NCBI GenBank assembly: GCA_934636435.1
Contig: CAKUAQ010000003.1
Coordinates: 1-64,000, forward strand
From: an uncultured Eubacteriales bacterium
GTDB lineage: Bacteria; Bacillota; Clostridia; Oscillospirales; Acutalibacteraceae
Length of the DNA: 64,000 nt
Direction: 5' to 3'
Shown here: positions 32,194-40,581 of the stretch, in pieces
How the letters are laid out: each line of letters starts with the position of its first letter
Position numbering within the stretch: position 1 is the stretch's first letter
Position numbers and translations under genes: made by a program
Notes under the pieces: model-generated
Seen by the model: only the letters and a program-made list of their open reading frames with translations
The model's database searches: none
Told to the model about the DNA's origin: nothing

Positions 32194-33279
32194 ATGTCCA
32201 ATCGGTTATTTCAGGGAATCATTCACCAGACCAGAGAGGCTATCGACCGGACGGTGGGCGTGATCGACGAGACCATGACCATCATCGCCTGCAGCGATCT
32301 GGGGCGTATCGGCGCAACGGTCACGGATGCGTCCAGCGATGTGTTTATGACCCAGGAGCCGACGGTTGTCGGCGATTATACTTATCATGCCTTCGGCTCC
32401 CGTCCCCACAGCGAATACGTGCTGTTTGTGGAGGGAACGGACGACAGTGCCGCCCGCTATGCGGCGCTGCTGGCCGTGTCCCTGACCAATATCAAGCAGT
32501 ATTATGATGAAAAATACGACCGGAGCAATTTTGTCAAGAATGTGATTCTGGATAATATTCTGCCCGGCGATATTTATCTCAAGGCCCGTGAGCTGCGTTT
32601 CAACAGCGATGTCAGCCGGGTGGTGCTGCTGATCCGGGTGTCTGCCCGCACGGAGGTGTCCGCTTTCGATGTGGTGCAGAACCTGTTCCCGGAGCGCACC
32701 AAGGACTTTGTCATCAATATCAACGAGACGGATATCGCGTTGGTCAAGGAGATCCGCTCCGGTATCGAGACCAGGGATCTGGAAAAACTGGCGCGCTCCA
32801 TTGTGGATACCCTCAGTGGGGAATTCTACACTCAGGCGGTGGTGGGCATCGGCACCGCCGTGGAGGAGATCAAGGATCTGGCCACCTCCTTCAAGGAAGC
32901 GCAGGTGGCGCTGGAGGTAGGCAAGGTATTCGATACCGAAAAGTCCATCGTCAGTTACGATCATCTGGGTGTGGCCCGGCTGATTTATCAGCTGCCCACG
33001 ACCCTGTGCGATATGTTCCTGCGGGAGGTATTCCGGAAAGGCTCCATTGATTCGCTGGATCAGGAGACTCTGTTCACCATCCAGAAGTTCTTTGAGAACA
33101 ACCTGAATGTGTCCGAGACCTCCCGAAAGCTGTTCGTGCACCGCAATACGCTGGTGTACCGTCTGGAGAAGATCAAGCGCCTGACCGGTCTGGATCTGCG
33201 GGAATTCGACGATGCCATCGTGTTCAAGGTTGCTTTGATGGTCAAGAAGTATCTCAATGCCAATCCGGTGAAGTATTGA
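32194..33279 (+). CDS. PucR/CdaR-like transcriptional regulator
   Basis: A 361-residue protein. The N-terminal part (residues 1-130) reads like a sensor domain with DETMTIIACSDLGRIG and VSLTNIKQYYDEKYD. A GGDEF-like CdaR domain follows (residues 150-270). The C-terminus carries the PucR helix-turn-helix: FFENNLNVSETSRKLFVHRNTLVYRLEKIKRLTGLDLREFDDAIVFKVAL. Relatives respond to sugar diacids or purines; the ligand here is unknown. AAAGGAG lies before ATG 32194, although the frame is open further upstream through the leader. Confidence 0.88.
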   Translation: MSNRLFQGIIHQTREAIDRTVGVIDETMTIIACSDLGRIGATVTDASSDVFMTQEPTVVGDYTYHAFGSRPHSEYVLFVEGTDDSAARYAALLAVSLTNIKQYYDEKYDRSNFVKNVILDNILPGDIYLKARELRFNSDVSRVVLLIRVSARTEVSAFDVVQNLFPERTKDFVININETDIALVKEIRSGIETRDLEKLARSIVDTLSGEFYTQAVVGIGTAVEEIKDLATSFKEAQVALEVGKVFDTEKSIVSYDHLGVARLIYQLPTTLCDMFLREVFRKGSIDSLDQETLFTIQKFFENNLNVSETSRKLFVHRNTLVYRLEKIKRLTGLDLREFDDAIVFKVALMVKKYLNANPVKY

Positions 33280-33697
33280 TCGCTGCCGGGCGGACGGGTG
33301 TGCCTGCGCGGGTTTGGCGCGGACTTGGATCGGCGCTGCGCACGGGACGCTGTTCCGGGGCCGGTTGCCGGAACGTTCCGGATATTTTGCGCATATGGCC
33401 ACAGCCGTCGACAGAGTCTGTCGGCGGCTGTGTTGGCAGTATTTCCCGGAAGATTTTGAGGCTTGTACCGGTGGCATGACGACCGCTATACTGATGGGGA
33501 ACCAAGTGCAGGGCGAGGCCGTGTGCGCTCTGCGTCGGGCGAGCGCAGGCGACCTGAATTGTGCGCTTTCGCTCCGGCGCGGCTCTGCGCGGCCGTTGCG
33601 GTGTAAAAACGCCCGCCGCCGTGCAAAGCGGCGGATGACATCGCCTTATGCCACCGGCAGCATCCGGCTGCCGCAGCAAGCAAAGGAGGCTCGGCAT
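33280..33697. other. Intergenic region before ftsE
   Basis: It contains a perfect palindrome CCGGAACGTTCCGG (33368-33381) and a strong hairpin CACAGCCGTCGACAG/CTGTCGGCGGCTGTG (33400-33432), which may end the PucR-like transcript though no T run follows. No gene and no convincing promoter for ftsE was seen. Confidence 0.5.
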
Positions 33698-34417
33698 ATG
33701 ATTGAATTTCGCAGTGTCTATAAAACCTACGGGACCAACAGTCACGCGCTCAACGACGTGAATCTGCATATTGACGACGGAGAATTTGCCTTTATCGTGG
33801 GTGCTTCCGGCGCGGGGAAAAGCACCTTTCTCAAGCTGATCGTGCGGGAGGAGGTCCCTACCTCCGGCGAGGTGATCGTCAACAATTATCGCCTCTCCCG
33901 GCTCAAGCGGCGGGAGGTGCCCTATTTTCGGCGGAATCTGGGGATCGTGTTTCAGGATTTCCGACTCATCAATTCCATGACCGTCTATGAGAATATCGCC
34001 TTTTCCATGCGGGTGACGGGGCGCTCCCCCCGGGAGATCCGGCGGCGGGTGCCGTATCTGCTGGAGCTGATGGGGCTGCAGGGCAAGGGAGACCGCCATC
34101 CTCTGGAGCTGTCCGGCGGCGAGCAGCAGCGGGTGGGGCTGGCCCGGGCGCTGGCCAATAATCCGAAGCTGATCATCGCGGACGAGCCCACCGGTAACGT
34201 GGACCCCCAGATGTCCTATGATATTGTGGAGATGCTCAGTCGGCTCAATGAGAAGGGCACCACCGTCCTGATGGTGACCCACGAGCATGAGCTGGTGCAG
34301 CAATTCGACCACCGGGTGATCACCCTGGCGGACGGACGGATCGTGTCCGATACCGGCAAAAAGGCGGCGGCTGTCCCGAAGCGTGAGCCGGCTTTGGCGG
34401 GAGGTGATCTCCTGTGA
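33698..34417 (+). CDS. ftsE: Cell division ATP-binding protein FtsE
   Basis: A 239-residue ABC ATPase. Walker A GASGAGKS (about 35-42), Q-loop VFQDFRLI, signature LSGGEQQRVGLARALA, Walker B LIIADEP and H-loop VTHEHEL are all intact. FtsE with FtsX transmits ATP hydrolysis across the membrane to an EnvC- or PcsB-type activator of murein hydrolases at the division septum. AAAGGAGG is seven bases before ATG 33698. Its stop overlaps the FtsX start, and two further genes follow in the same unit, one of them EnvC-like, as in other Firmicutes. Confidence 0.95.
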   Translation: MIEFRSVYKTYGTNSHALNDVNLHIDDGEFAFIVGASGAGKSTFLKLIVREEVPTSGEVIVNNYRLSRLKRREVPYFRRNLGIVFQDFRLINSMTVYENIAFSMRVTGRSPREIRRRVPYLLELMGLQGKGDRHPLELSGGEQQRVGLARALANNPKLIIADEPTGNVDPQMSYDIVEMLSRLNEKGTTVLMVTHEHELVQQFDHRVITLADGRIVSDTGKKAAAVPKREPALAGGDLL

Positions 34418-35316
34418 TGAGTGCCAATGACGTGCGATATCTGGTGGGAGAGGGCTTGCGCAATACCTGGCGCAACCGGTTTATGGCGCTGGCCAGCGTG
34501 GGCGTGCTGATCATCTGTCTGCTGCTGACGGGGTTCTCCTATCTGTTTTATGTGAATATCGACCATCTGTTCCAGACTGCCTATGAGCAGAATGTGGTGG
34601 CGGTGTATCTGAACGACGGGCTGGACGAGACGGCGACCGCTCAGGTGGGCGAACGGTTGCAGGCGCTGGATAATGTGGCCAATATCCGCTTTATCTCCAA
34701 GGAGGAGAGTCTGGAGCGGTATAGTCAGGATCTGCCGCCGGAGATTTACGAGAGCTATCAGGGGGAGGATAATCCTCTGCCGGATACCTATATCGTATCT
34801 CTGCGGGAGCTGGAGAATTTTCAGTCCAGTCTCACCGCCATCGAGCAGGTGGAGGGGGTGGAGAGCGTCTCCTATGACGGCGATATTGCCGCCGCCCTCT
34901 CCCGGCTGCGGCGCATCGTGCTGGCGGTGAGCGGCACGCTCATTGTGGTGTTGCTGGCGGTGTCGCTGTTTATTATTGTGAATACCATCAAGCTGACGGT
35001 GTACAGCCGGCGGCTGGAGATTTATATTATGAAGTCCGTGGGCGCCACCGACAGCTTTGTGCGGTTGCCTTTCGTGGTGGAGGGCGTGCTGATGGGTCTG
35101 CTGGCGGGCGGTATCGGTTACGGCCTGATTTATCTGCTGTATCGGTGGGTCGCCGGGCGGTTCACCTTTGGTGTGCTCATGAGTCTGGTGTCCTTCCGGG
35201 CGGTATGGGCGCCGCTGCTCATCGGATTTCTGGTGGGCGGTATATTGGTGGGGGTCTGCGGCAGCGCCATCTCCATGAACAAGTATCTGAAACAGGAAGG
35301 GAGTATGCGGATATGA
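34414..35316 (+). CDS. ftsX: Cell division permease-like protein FtsX
   Basis: A 300-residue protein. One transmembrane helix near residues 26-47, an extracellular loop (about 50-165) with DGLDETATAQVGERLQAL and FISKEESLERY, then three helices (VSGTLIVVLLAVSLFIIV, GLLAGGIGYGLIYLL, LIGFLVGGILVGVCG) with the family motif IKLTVYSRRLEIYIMKSVGATD between them. Start is either GTG 34414 or ATG 34417. The loop binds the M23 partner encoded next. It overlaps ftsE at its start and the M23 gene at its end (ATGA), so all three are translationally coupled. Confidence 0.95.
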   Translation: MMSANDVRYLVGEGLRNTWRNRFMALASVGVLIICLLLTGFSYLFYVNIDHLFQTAYEQNVVAVYLNDGLDETATAQVGERLQALDNVANIRFISKEESLERYSQDLPPEIYESYQGEDNPLPDTYIVSLRELENFQSSLTAIEQVEGVESVSYDGDIAAALSRLRRIVLAVSGTLIVVLLAVSLFIIVNTIKLTVYSRRLEIYIMKSVGATDSFVRLPFVVEGVLMGLLAGGIGYGLIYLLYRWVAGRFTFGVLMSLVSFRAVWAPLLIGFLVGGILVGVCGSAISMNKYLKQEGSMRI

Positions 35317-36563
35317 GACACAAGCACTTCCGGCTGCGGGTCAAGGCGTTGTTGATGGCGGCGGTGATGGTGGTTCTGTGCGCTGCTCCTTTGACCGCCT
35401 CGGCCTCTCAGCAGACCGAGCTGGAGAACCAGCTGCGGGAGCTGCAAAAGCAGCAGGACACCATCAAGAAAAACCTGTCCAAGGCGAAGAATGATCTGGC
35501 GGCCAGCCAGCAGCGCAGGAATCTGGTCAGCTCCCAGATCAACAATCTGGTGAAGCAGCTGAACATTATTGCCACTCAGACGGCGGAGCTGGACAAGCAG
35601 CTGGGGGAGACCCAGACCCAGATTGCCGCCACCGAGCAGGAGATCACCGCCAACGAGGCATCGGTGCAGGAGACAAAGGACAAGCTGGCGCAGCGGCTGC
35701 GGGCGCTGATGAAGAGCGGCAACGTGACGACGATCCAGATGCTGCTTAATTCCCAGAGCTATACCGATTTCTTGCTGAAATCCGAGGCGGTGAAACGCAT
35801 CTCCGCCAACGATCAGGGGATCATCGACAGTTTTGAAACGGAGCTCAAGGAGCTGGCGGTGAAAAAGCAGACGCTGACGGACAAAAAGGCACAGCTCCAG
35901 CAGGACAGGCAGGCGATGGAGGAAAAGCTGGCGGACTCCAACGCCAAGAAAAAGGAGCTGGACGGGTTGTATGCCACCGCGCAGAGCGAGGTATCCAGCG
36001 ACCAGAGCACCGTCAGCGACTATAACAACCAGCTGAAGAACAATCAGGACGCGCTGGAAAGCGCCAATCAGGCGCTGGAGGAGCTGCTGAAGGGCGGCGG
36101 TAATTCCGGCACCTATAACGGGCAGATGATGTATTGGCCGGTGCCCACCGTGCGGGCGATCTCCTCCTATTGGGGTGATCGCTGGGGCAAGGTTCACCGG
36201 GGCATCGACATTGCCAATGGGCCCATTAAAATCTATGGACAGAATATCGTGGCGGCGGCGGACGGCACCGTGATTCTGGCGAACTACACCAGCACCTGGG
36301 GCTATGGCTGGAGCTCCGGCTACGGCTACAGCTGTGTGATCGAGCACGGCAAGAACAGCGCGGGGCAGACGGTGACGACCCTGTATGCCCACTGCTCGGA
36401 GATGTATGCCCGGGTGGGGCAGAAGGTGGTGGGCGGCAAGACCGTCATCGGCAAAGCCGGCAATACCGGCAATGTGACCGGCCCCCATCTGCATTTTGAA
36501 GTGCGTCTGAACGGAAAATCCGTCAATCCATATCCCAACTATGTCCATCCCAACGTGAACTAA
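35313..36563 (+). CDS. EnvC-like murein hydrolase activator (coiled coil, M23 domain)
   Basis: A 416-residue secreted protein. A signal peptide (residues 1-32, ending TASA) is followed by a long coiled coil from about 35 to 260 with heptads rich in Q, K, L and E. Then comes an LytM/M23 domain. The zinc residues expected of an active endopeptidase are present: HRGIDIA (H, D) and GPHLHFEVRLNG (HxH). So this member is likely catalytically active, unlike the degenerate EnvC of Gram-negatives. It belongs to the FtsEX complex: genes overlap, and the coiled coil is the part that FtsX contacts in homologues. Confidence 0.92.
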   Translation: MRHKHFRLRVKALLMAAVMVVLCAAPLTASASQQTELENQLRELQKQQDTIKKNLSKAKNDLAASQQRRNLVSSQINNLVKQLNIIATQTAELDKQLGETQTQIAATEQEITANEASVQETKDKLAQRLRALMKSGNVTTIQMLLNSQSYTDFLLKSEAVKRISANDQGIIDSFETELKELAVKKQTLTDKKAQLQQDRQAMEEKLADSNAKKKELDGLYATAQSEVSSDQSTVSDYNNQLKNNQDALESANQALEELLKGGGNSGTYNGQMMYWPVPTVRAISSYWGDRWGKVHRGIDIANGPIKIYGQNIVAAADGTVILANYTSTWGYGWSSGYGYSCVIEHGKNSAGQTVTTLYAHCSEMYARVGQKVVGGKTVIGKAGNTGNVTGPHLHFEVRLNGKSVNPYPNYVHPNVN

Positions 36564-36577
36564 AACGGAGTGAGTCG

Positions 36578-37819
36578 ATGAAGAAAAAGATTACCGTCAG
36601 CACGGCGGTCACCCTCATTATTTTGACGGTGGCACTGACCGTGTCCATTACCATGCTGGTGGCGATCCGGTATTTCAACCGGCAGGTGCAGGACGTTTCC
36701 CAGCGGCAGGCGATGTATACACACATCAACGATGTGGACAAAAAGGTGCGGGAATACTATACCGATCTGGACGAGGAGGCGCTGCGCCGGGGCATCACCG
36801 AGGGGTATATTCAGGGGCTGGGTGATAGCTACGCCGCCTATTTTTCCACCGAGAACTATGTGAAAGAGAAAAACCGTCTGGCCGGCCGCTGCGGCGACGT
36901 GGGTCTGGGGGTTTGCACCAATACCGCCGGTCAGCTGGTGGTGTGGCGGGTGGATGCCGATTCCGCCGCGGATAAAGGCGGTGTGAAGGTGGGAGACGTG
37001 CTGAAGGCGCTGGATAATGAGGATGTGACCGGAAGATCCGAGTCCGCGATCCAGGCAACACTGGACGCCGCCACCAAGGTGCTGCTCAGTGTGGAGCGGG
37101 AGGGGTCTCCTCTGGCCTTTGAGTTGTCCGCCTATGAGCATACCCTGCGCACTGTGCAGAGTGAAAAGCTGGGTTCTGTCGGCTATGTACGGGTGACGGC
37201 TTTCTACGAGAATACTCCGGAGCAGTTCAAATCCACCGTATCCTCTCTGGTGGAGCAGGGGGTGACCGGACTGGTGTTTGATCTGCGGGATAATGCGGGT
37301 GGCCTGCGGTCGGCGGCGGAGGAGGTCATCGCCTATCTGATGCCCCTGGGGCAGTACGGCACCGAAACCGACAAAAACGGCACCGTGACCAGTCTGGTGT
37401 CCAAATCCAACAATCAGCTGAGCCTGCCCACGGTGACCCTCATCAACCATGCCACCGCCGGCGAGGCAGAGTTCTTTGCCGGGGTGCTGCAGGAGTTCAG
37501 CTTCACCACCGTGGTGGGCGAGACCTCCGCCGGCAAGGCAAAGTATCAGGAATACTTTACGCTGGAGGCGGATAATTCCGCCATCAAGCTGACGGTGGGT
37601 GAATACGGTCGACTGAAGGGTGGCAGCTGGCAGGAACAGGGTATCCACCCTGATTTGGAATCGGTATTGACCGACAGCCAGCGGGCAAATATTCGACTGA
37701 CGGCCATCGCGGACGATCCGCAGGTGAAAGCGGCTCTGACGCAGATCAGCAACCCGGTGCCGATGAAGAGCGGCGCAGTGAATAAGCCCGCCACGGCATC
37801 GACCGCCTCCGGCGAGTAA
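36578..37819 (+). CDS. S41-family C-terminal-processing-protease-like protein, nucleophile lost
   Basis: A 413-residue protein with an N-terminal helix (about 7-30) that anchors it to the membrane and an outer S41 domain: the N-terminal helical part, a PDZ-like segment (VGLGVCTNTAGQL, GGVKVGDVLKALDNEDV), and the protease core LVFDLRDNAGG. Active CtpA/Prc enzymes have a TASASE-type motif with the serine nucleophile and a lysine 25 residues later. Here the motif reads NHATAGEAEFFAG: Gly295 replaces the serine (GGC codon), while Lys320 in GETSAGKAKYQ is kept at the exact spacing. Hydrolysis by the usual Ser-Lys dyad is therefore not expected. It is last in the FtsEX-M23 unit, with 14 bp between genes. 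Confidence 0.9.
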   Translation: MKKKITVSTAVTLIILTVALTVSITMLVAIRYFNRQVQDVSQRQAMYTHINDVDKKVREYYTDLDEEALRRGITEGYIQGLGDSYAAYFSTENYVKEKNRLAGRCGDVGLGVCTNTAGQLVVWRVDADSAADKGGVKVGDVLKALDNEDVTGRSESAIQATLDAATKVLLSVEREGSPLAFELSAYEHTLRTVQSEKLGSVGYVRVTAFYENTPEQFKSTVSSLVEQGVTGLVFDLRDNAGGLRSAAEEVIAYLMPLGQYGTETDKNGTVTSLVSKSNNQLSLPTVTLINHATAGEAEFFAGVLQEFSFTTVVGETSAGKAKYQEYFTLEADNSAIKLTVGEYGRLKGGSWQEQGIHPDLESVLTDSQRANIRLTAIADDPQVKAALTQISNPVPMKSGAVNKPATASTASGE

Positions 37820-37836
37820 AAATTGCAAAAGCATCC

Positions 37837-37868
37837 AACCGGCTTGCCATGCGGCAAGCCGGTTTTTT
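37837..37868 (+). terminator. Terminator of the ftsEX operon
   Basis: AACCGGCTTGCC and GGCAAGCCGGTT around ATGC, then T6. Confidence 0.93.
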
Positions 37869-37931
37869 AGCGGCCGTCACCGGGCGGGAGAGCGGATGCA
37901 ATCGGAGAACGGAATATTTTGCGGCCGGGGG

Positions 37932-37960
37932 TTTTCATTATCCTTGGAATGTGGTATGAT
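37932..37960 (+). promoter_or_regulatory. Possible promoter of the LamG-like gene
   Basis: TTTTCA, 17 bp, TATGAT. The -35 box is weak. Confidence 0.4.
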
Positions 37961-37997
37961 ACACAGGATGAGCTGATTGCGAAAGGGTGAAACGGGA

Positions 37998-38906
37998 ATG
38001 AAACGATGGAGCGGGTTTTTGACGGCGGTGCTGGCTTTGGGATTGCTGCTGCCGACGGCGGCGGAGCCGCCGGAACCGGTGACACCGGCCGCTATGCAAA
38101 CAGAAGCCGCCGTTGCGTTGCTGACCGAACCGGAAGCTCTGCCGCAGGGGTGGACACTGTATGCGGGAGACAGCCGGCAGCTGTCCAATGCTGTCGTATG
38201 GACAGACGGATACGCCGGGCAGGCGGTATCGCTGACGGCGGGCGAAACGCTGCGGCTGGAGGAGATACCGGTTCCGTTGGAGTTTTCTCTTGATTTGCGG
38301 ATACAGTGGACGGCGCCCGTGCCGGAAATGCAGAGCGACCGGCTGCCGACGCTGCTGACGCTGGAGGGAACGCCCGGGTTGCGGCTGGCAGCCTCCGGGG
38401 TGGACGGAGAGTATGTGCACAGTCCGCTGCTGCAGGTGACGGATGCGGCCGGTGGAACACAAACCCTGACGGCGGAAGGTACCGACGGTCTTGGCGATGG
38501 ACAGTGGCATCGTCTGACGGTGGTCGGTGACGGCAGCGGCACCCGATTGTATCTGGACGGTATGCCGGTGTGCGAAACCCCGGTGTCGGTGACGGAAACC
38601 GGGGAAACCCGACAGCTGTGCATCGGCGGCAGCACAGAGGAAACCGGTGTGACGGCGCTGGTGGATGAGGTGTATCTGTATGACCGGACGCTGACGCTGG
38701 CGGAGCTGAACGGAAACAGACAGCCGGAGGAATCGTCTGAGGAGCGGTGGGACCCCATGGCCTCGGCGGATCGCGCGACTGCTCCCGACCCGCTCCAGCC
38801 CCATAACCGGCTGTGGATCCTGGCGTTTCCCGGCGGGGCGATCCTGCTGCTGGCGGTGGGTGCCTGGTGGCGGTGGCGAGCTTCAACCCGGCGATCCCGG
38901 CGATAA
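37998..38906 (+). CDS. LamG/concanavalin-like membrane protein
   Basis: A 302-residue protein: signal peptide (residues 1-22), an extracellular domain of jelly-roll type with FSLDLRIQWTAP, GDGQWHRLTVVGDGSGTRLYLDG and ALVDEVYLYDRTLTLAEL, the standard end of a LamG_3 domain, and a C-terminal transmembrane helix (LAFPGGAILLLAVGAWW) with a basic tail. This orientation places the domain outside. LamG domains bind carbohydrates or proteins; the ligand here is unknown. A terminator follows, and the next gene is an ECF sigma factor in the same direction. Confidence 0.82.
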   Translation: MKRWSGFLTAVLALGLLLPTAAEPPEPVTPAAMQTEAAVALLTEPEALPQGWTLYAGDSRQLSNAVVWTDGYAGQAVSLTAGETLRLEEIPVPLEFSLDLRIQWTAPVPEMQSDRLPTLLTLEGTPGLRLAASGVDGEYVHSPLLQVTDAAGGTQTLTAEGTDGLGDGQWHRLTVVGDGSGTRLYLDGMPVCETPVSVTETGETRQLCIGGSTEETGVTALVDEVYLYDRTLTLAELNGNRQPEESSEERWDPMASADRATAPDPLQPHNRLWILAFPGGAILLLAVGAWWRWRASTRRSRR

Positions 38907-38916
38907 GGAATAATAT

Positions 38917-38952
38917 AAATGACCGACGGAGCAGTTCGCCGGTCATTTTTTT
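38917..38952 (+). terminator. Terminator after the LamG-like gene
   Basis: AAATGACCG and CGGTCATTT around a loop of about 14 bases, then T-rich. Confidence 0.85.
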
Positions 38953-38964
38953 CGGGATTTTCCG

Positions 38965-38993
38965 TGAGGTTTTGGAGGGTTATGGCGTGTAAT
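38965..38993 (+). promoter_or_regulatory. Candidate ECF promoter of the second sigma operon
   Basis: TGAGGTTTT and CGTGTAAT, about 11 bases apart, precede the sigma gene by 37 bp. It resembles an ECF-type promoter more than a sigma-A one; low confidence. Confidence 0.3.
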
Positions 38994-39029
38994 AGGTGAA
39001 AAAGGTCTTTTTCACACGAGGAGGGTACG

Positions 39030-39590
39030 ATGGATCGAGGTGCGGAGAGCTATCGCCGGTTCCGGGAGGAGGGCGATGAGCAGGGCTTGGCGGAGATCAT
39101 CCGGGACTATCAGGACGGGCTGATTCTGTATCTCCATACGCTGGTGGGGAATATGGCTTTGGCGGAGGAGCTGGCGGAGGATACCTTTGTGCGGCTGGGG
39201 ACGAAAAAGCCCCGCAACAAGGGCGGCAGCGCCTTCCGCACGTGGCTGTATACCATCGGGCGGCACATCGCCGTGGATCACTGGCGGCGGCAATCCCGGC
39301 GGCGGGAGACCCCGCTGGAGGAGGCGGTGCAGCAGCCGGGAGAGAGCGCCCAGCCGGAGCAGGCATACCTGCAAAATGAGCAAAAGCGGCAGCTGTACAC
39401 AGCGCTGGCAGCGCTGCCGCCGGACTACCGGCAGATTCTGTGGCTGGTGTATTTTGAAAGTTTTTCTCTGCGGGCGGCGGCAAGCGTGCTGGGCAAAAGC
39501 CCCCACGCCGCCGAAATGTTGGTCTGCCGTGCCCGGTCAGCGCTGAAAAAACAATTGGAGCAGGAGGGCTTTGTGTATGAAAACCTATGA
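39030..39590 (+). CDS. ECF-type RNA polymerase sigma factor
   Basis: A 186-residue sigma factor. Region 2: YLHTLVGNMALAEELAEDTFVRLG and FRTWLYTIGRHIAVDHWRRQSRR. Region 4: LPPDYRQILWLVYFESFSLRAAASVLGKSPHAAEMLVCRARSALKKQL. GAGGAGGG lies before the ATG. It overlaps the candidate anti-sigma gene by 14 bp. The two are likely co-transcribed; the LamG-like gene upstream is separated by a terminator. Confidence 0.92.
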   Translation: MDRGAESYRRFREEGDEQGLAEIIRDYQDGLILYLHTLVGNMALAEELAEDTFVRLGTKKPRNKGGSAFRTWLYTIGRHIAVDHWRRQSRRRETPLEEAVQQPGESAQPEQAYLQNEQKRQLYTALAALPPDYRQILWLVYFESFSLRAAASVLGKSPHAAEMLVCRARSALKKQLEQEGFVYENL

Positions 39591-40506
39591 AGAAATGACC
39601 GTCCGGGTGCTGGAGCGGGTGCACACCTATGAGCGGGCGCAGCGGCAAAAGCGCCAGCGGCTGACCCGGGGCGCGGCAACGGTGGGCTGCGTATGTCTGG
39701 CGGGCGCCGCCGGACTGGGAATCTGGCGCAGCGGGGTGTTCCGCCCCCTGCCGGGGACGGAGAGCAGCCAGCCGGACACGCCCCAAGGGGAAATGACGGC
39801 GCCGGCGGAGGACGCTGTCACCACCGCTCCCGACAGCAGCGGGGAACAAACCACCACCGGCCGGTGGGCGACAACGAAGGAACCCCAGGACCCGACGGAG
39901 AGCAACCAAACCCCGGCAAAGCCGGACGGCAAGATCATCTGGTGTGTGAATGTGGTGACCGGCACGGCGGAGCAGGAAAGGCGCTGGGACCCGGCGCAGT
40001 GCGTGACGGAGAGCCGCACCGCCGCCGAAACGGCCGCTTATTTTGGACGGGATCTGCGGCAGGCGCTGGCGGATTTCTGGAAAAAGCAGGCCTATCCCGG
40101 GTCGTATACCCTGTGTACGGTCACGCCGATGGAAAACGACGCCTATTCTCCGGTGCGCCGCCGGGAGGATGGACAGATCGTGGACGACACAGCCACCTAT
40201 ACGGCGGAGATGATGCAGCTGTATGAGGGGGCGGCGTTCTCGGAGCGGTTCACCGTGTCCGTGACCGCCAGCCGGATCGCTCCCCCCGCTATCTTTGCTG
40301 ACCGGCGGCTGTTGAGCAACACCGATGAAGTCAACCAATTTAAGGCTTCGGACGGCGAAGCGTATGACGTAAAGGTATACGAAGTCGGCAAGGACAAGGT
40401 GGTGGCGGATTTCGCCGTCCACGGCATCTATTATCGGGTGACCGCCGAAGGCGAGGTGAACCATGCGGCACTGCGGTGTTTTATCGAGCTGGGGATCGCC
40501 GGATAA
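39577..40506 (+). CDS. Candidate anti-sigma factor with an unassigned outer domain
   Basis: A 309-residue single-pass protein. The first 35 residues are cytoplasmic (MKTYEEMTVRVLERVHTYERAQRQ, basic). One helix (AATVGCVCLAGAAGLGIW) follows, then a Thr/Pro/Ser-rich linker (about 60-115) and a folded outer domain of about 190 residues. The outer domain begins KIIWCVNVVTG and contains two aromatic-rich parts; no family is recognised. AGGAGG lies nine bases before ATG 39577. The short N-terminus and the position after an ECF sigma gene argue for an anti-sigma role, but the zinc-binding ZAS motif is missing. Confidence 0.7.
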   Translation: MKTYEEMTVRVLERVHTYERAQRQKRQRLTRGAATVGCVCLAGAAGLGIWRSGVFRPLPGTESSQPDTPQGEMTAPAEDAVTTAPDSSGEQTTTGRWATTKEPQDPTESNQTPAKPDGKIIWCVNVVTGTAEQERRWDPAQCVTESRTAAETAAYFGRDLRQALADFWKKQAYPGSYTLCTVTPMENDAYSPVRRREDGQIVDDTATYTAEMMQLYEGAAFSERFTVSVTASRIAPPAIFADRRLLSNTDEVNQFKASDGEAYDVKVYEVGKDKVVADFAVHGIYYRVTAEGEVNHAALRCFIELGIAG

Positions 40507-40509
40507 GGC

Positions 40510-40538
40510 TTGCACTGGGCGGGAAACTGTGGTATGAT
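40510..40538 (+). promoter_or_regulatory. Promoter of the TetR-like gene
   Basis: TTGCAC, 17 bp, TATGAT. Confidence 0.7.
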
Positions 40539-40581
40539 ACCTCCTGTGAGTTGACTTTTTCCGTTTAAGGAGGTATCTGTC

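Noticed and set aside
35313..36563. EnvC-like protein as catalytically dead
   Set aside because: Both zinc motifs (HRGID and HLHFE) are intact, so it is likely an active M23 peptidase.
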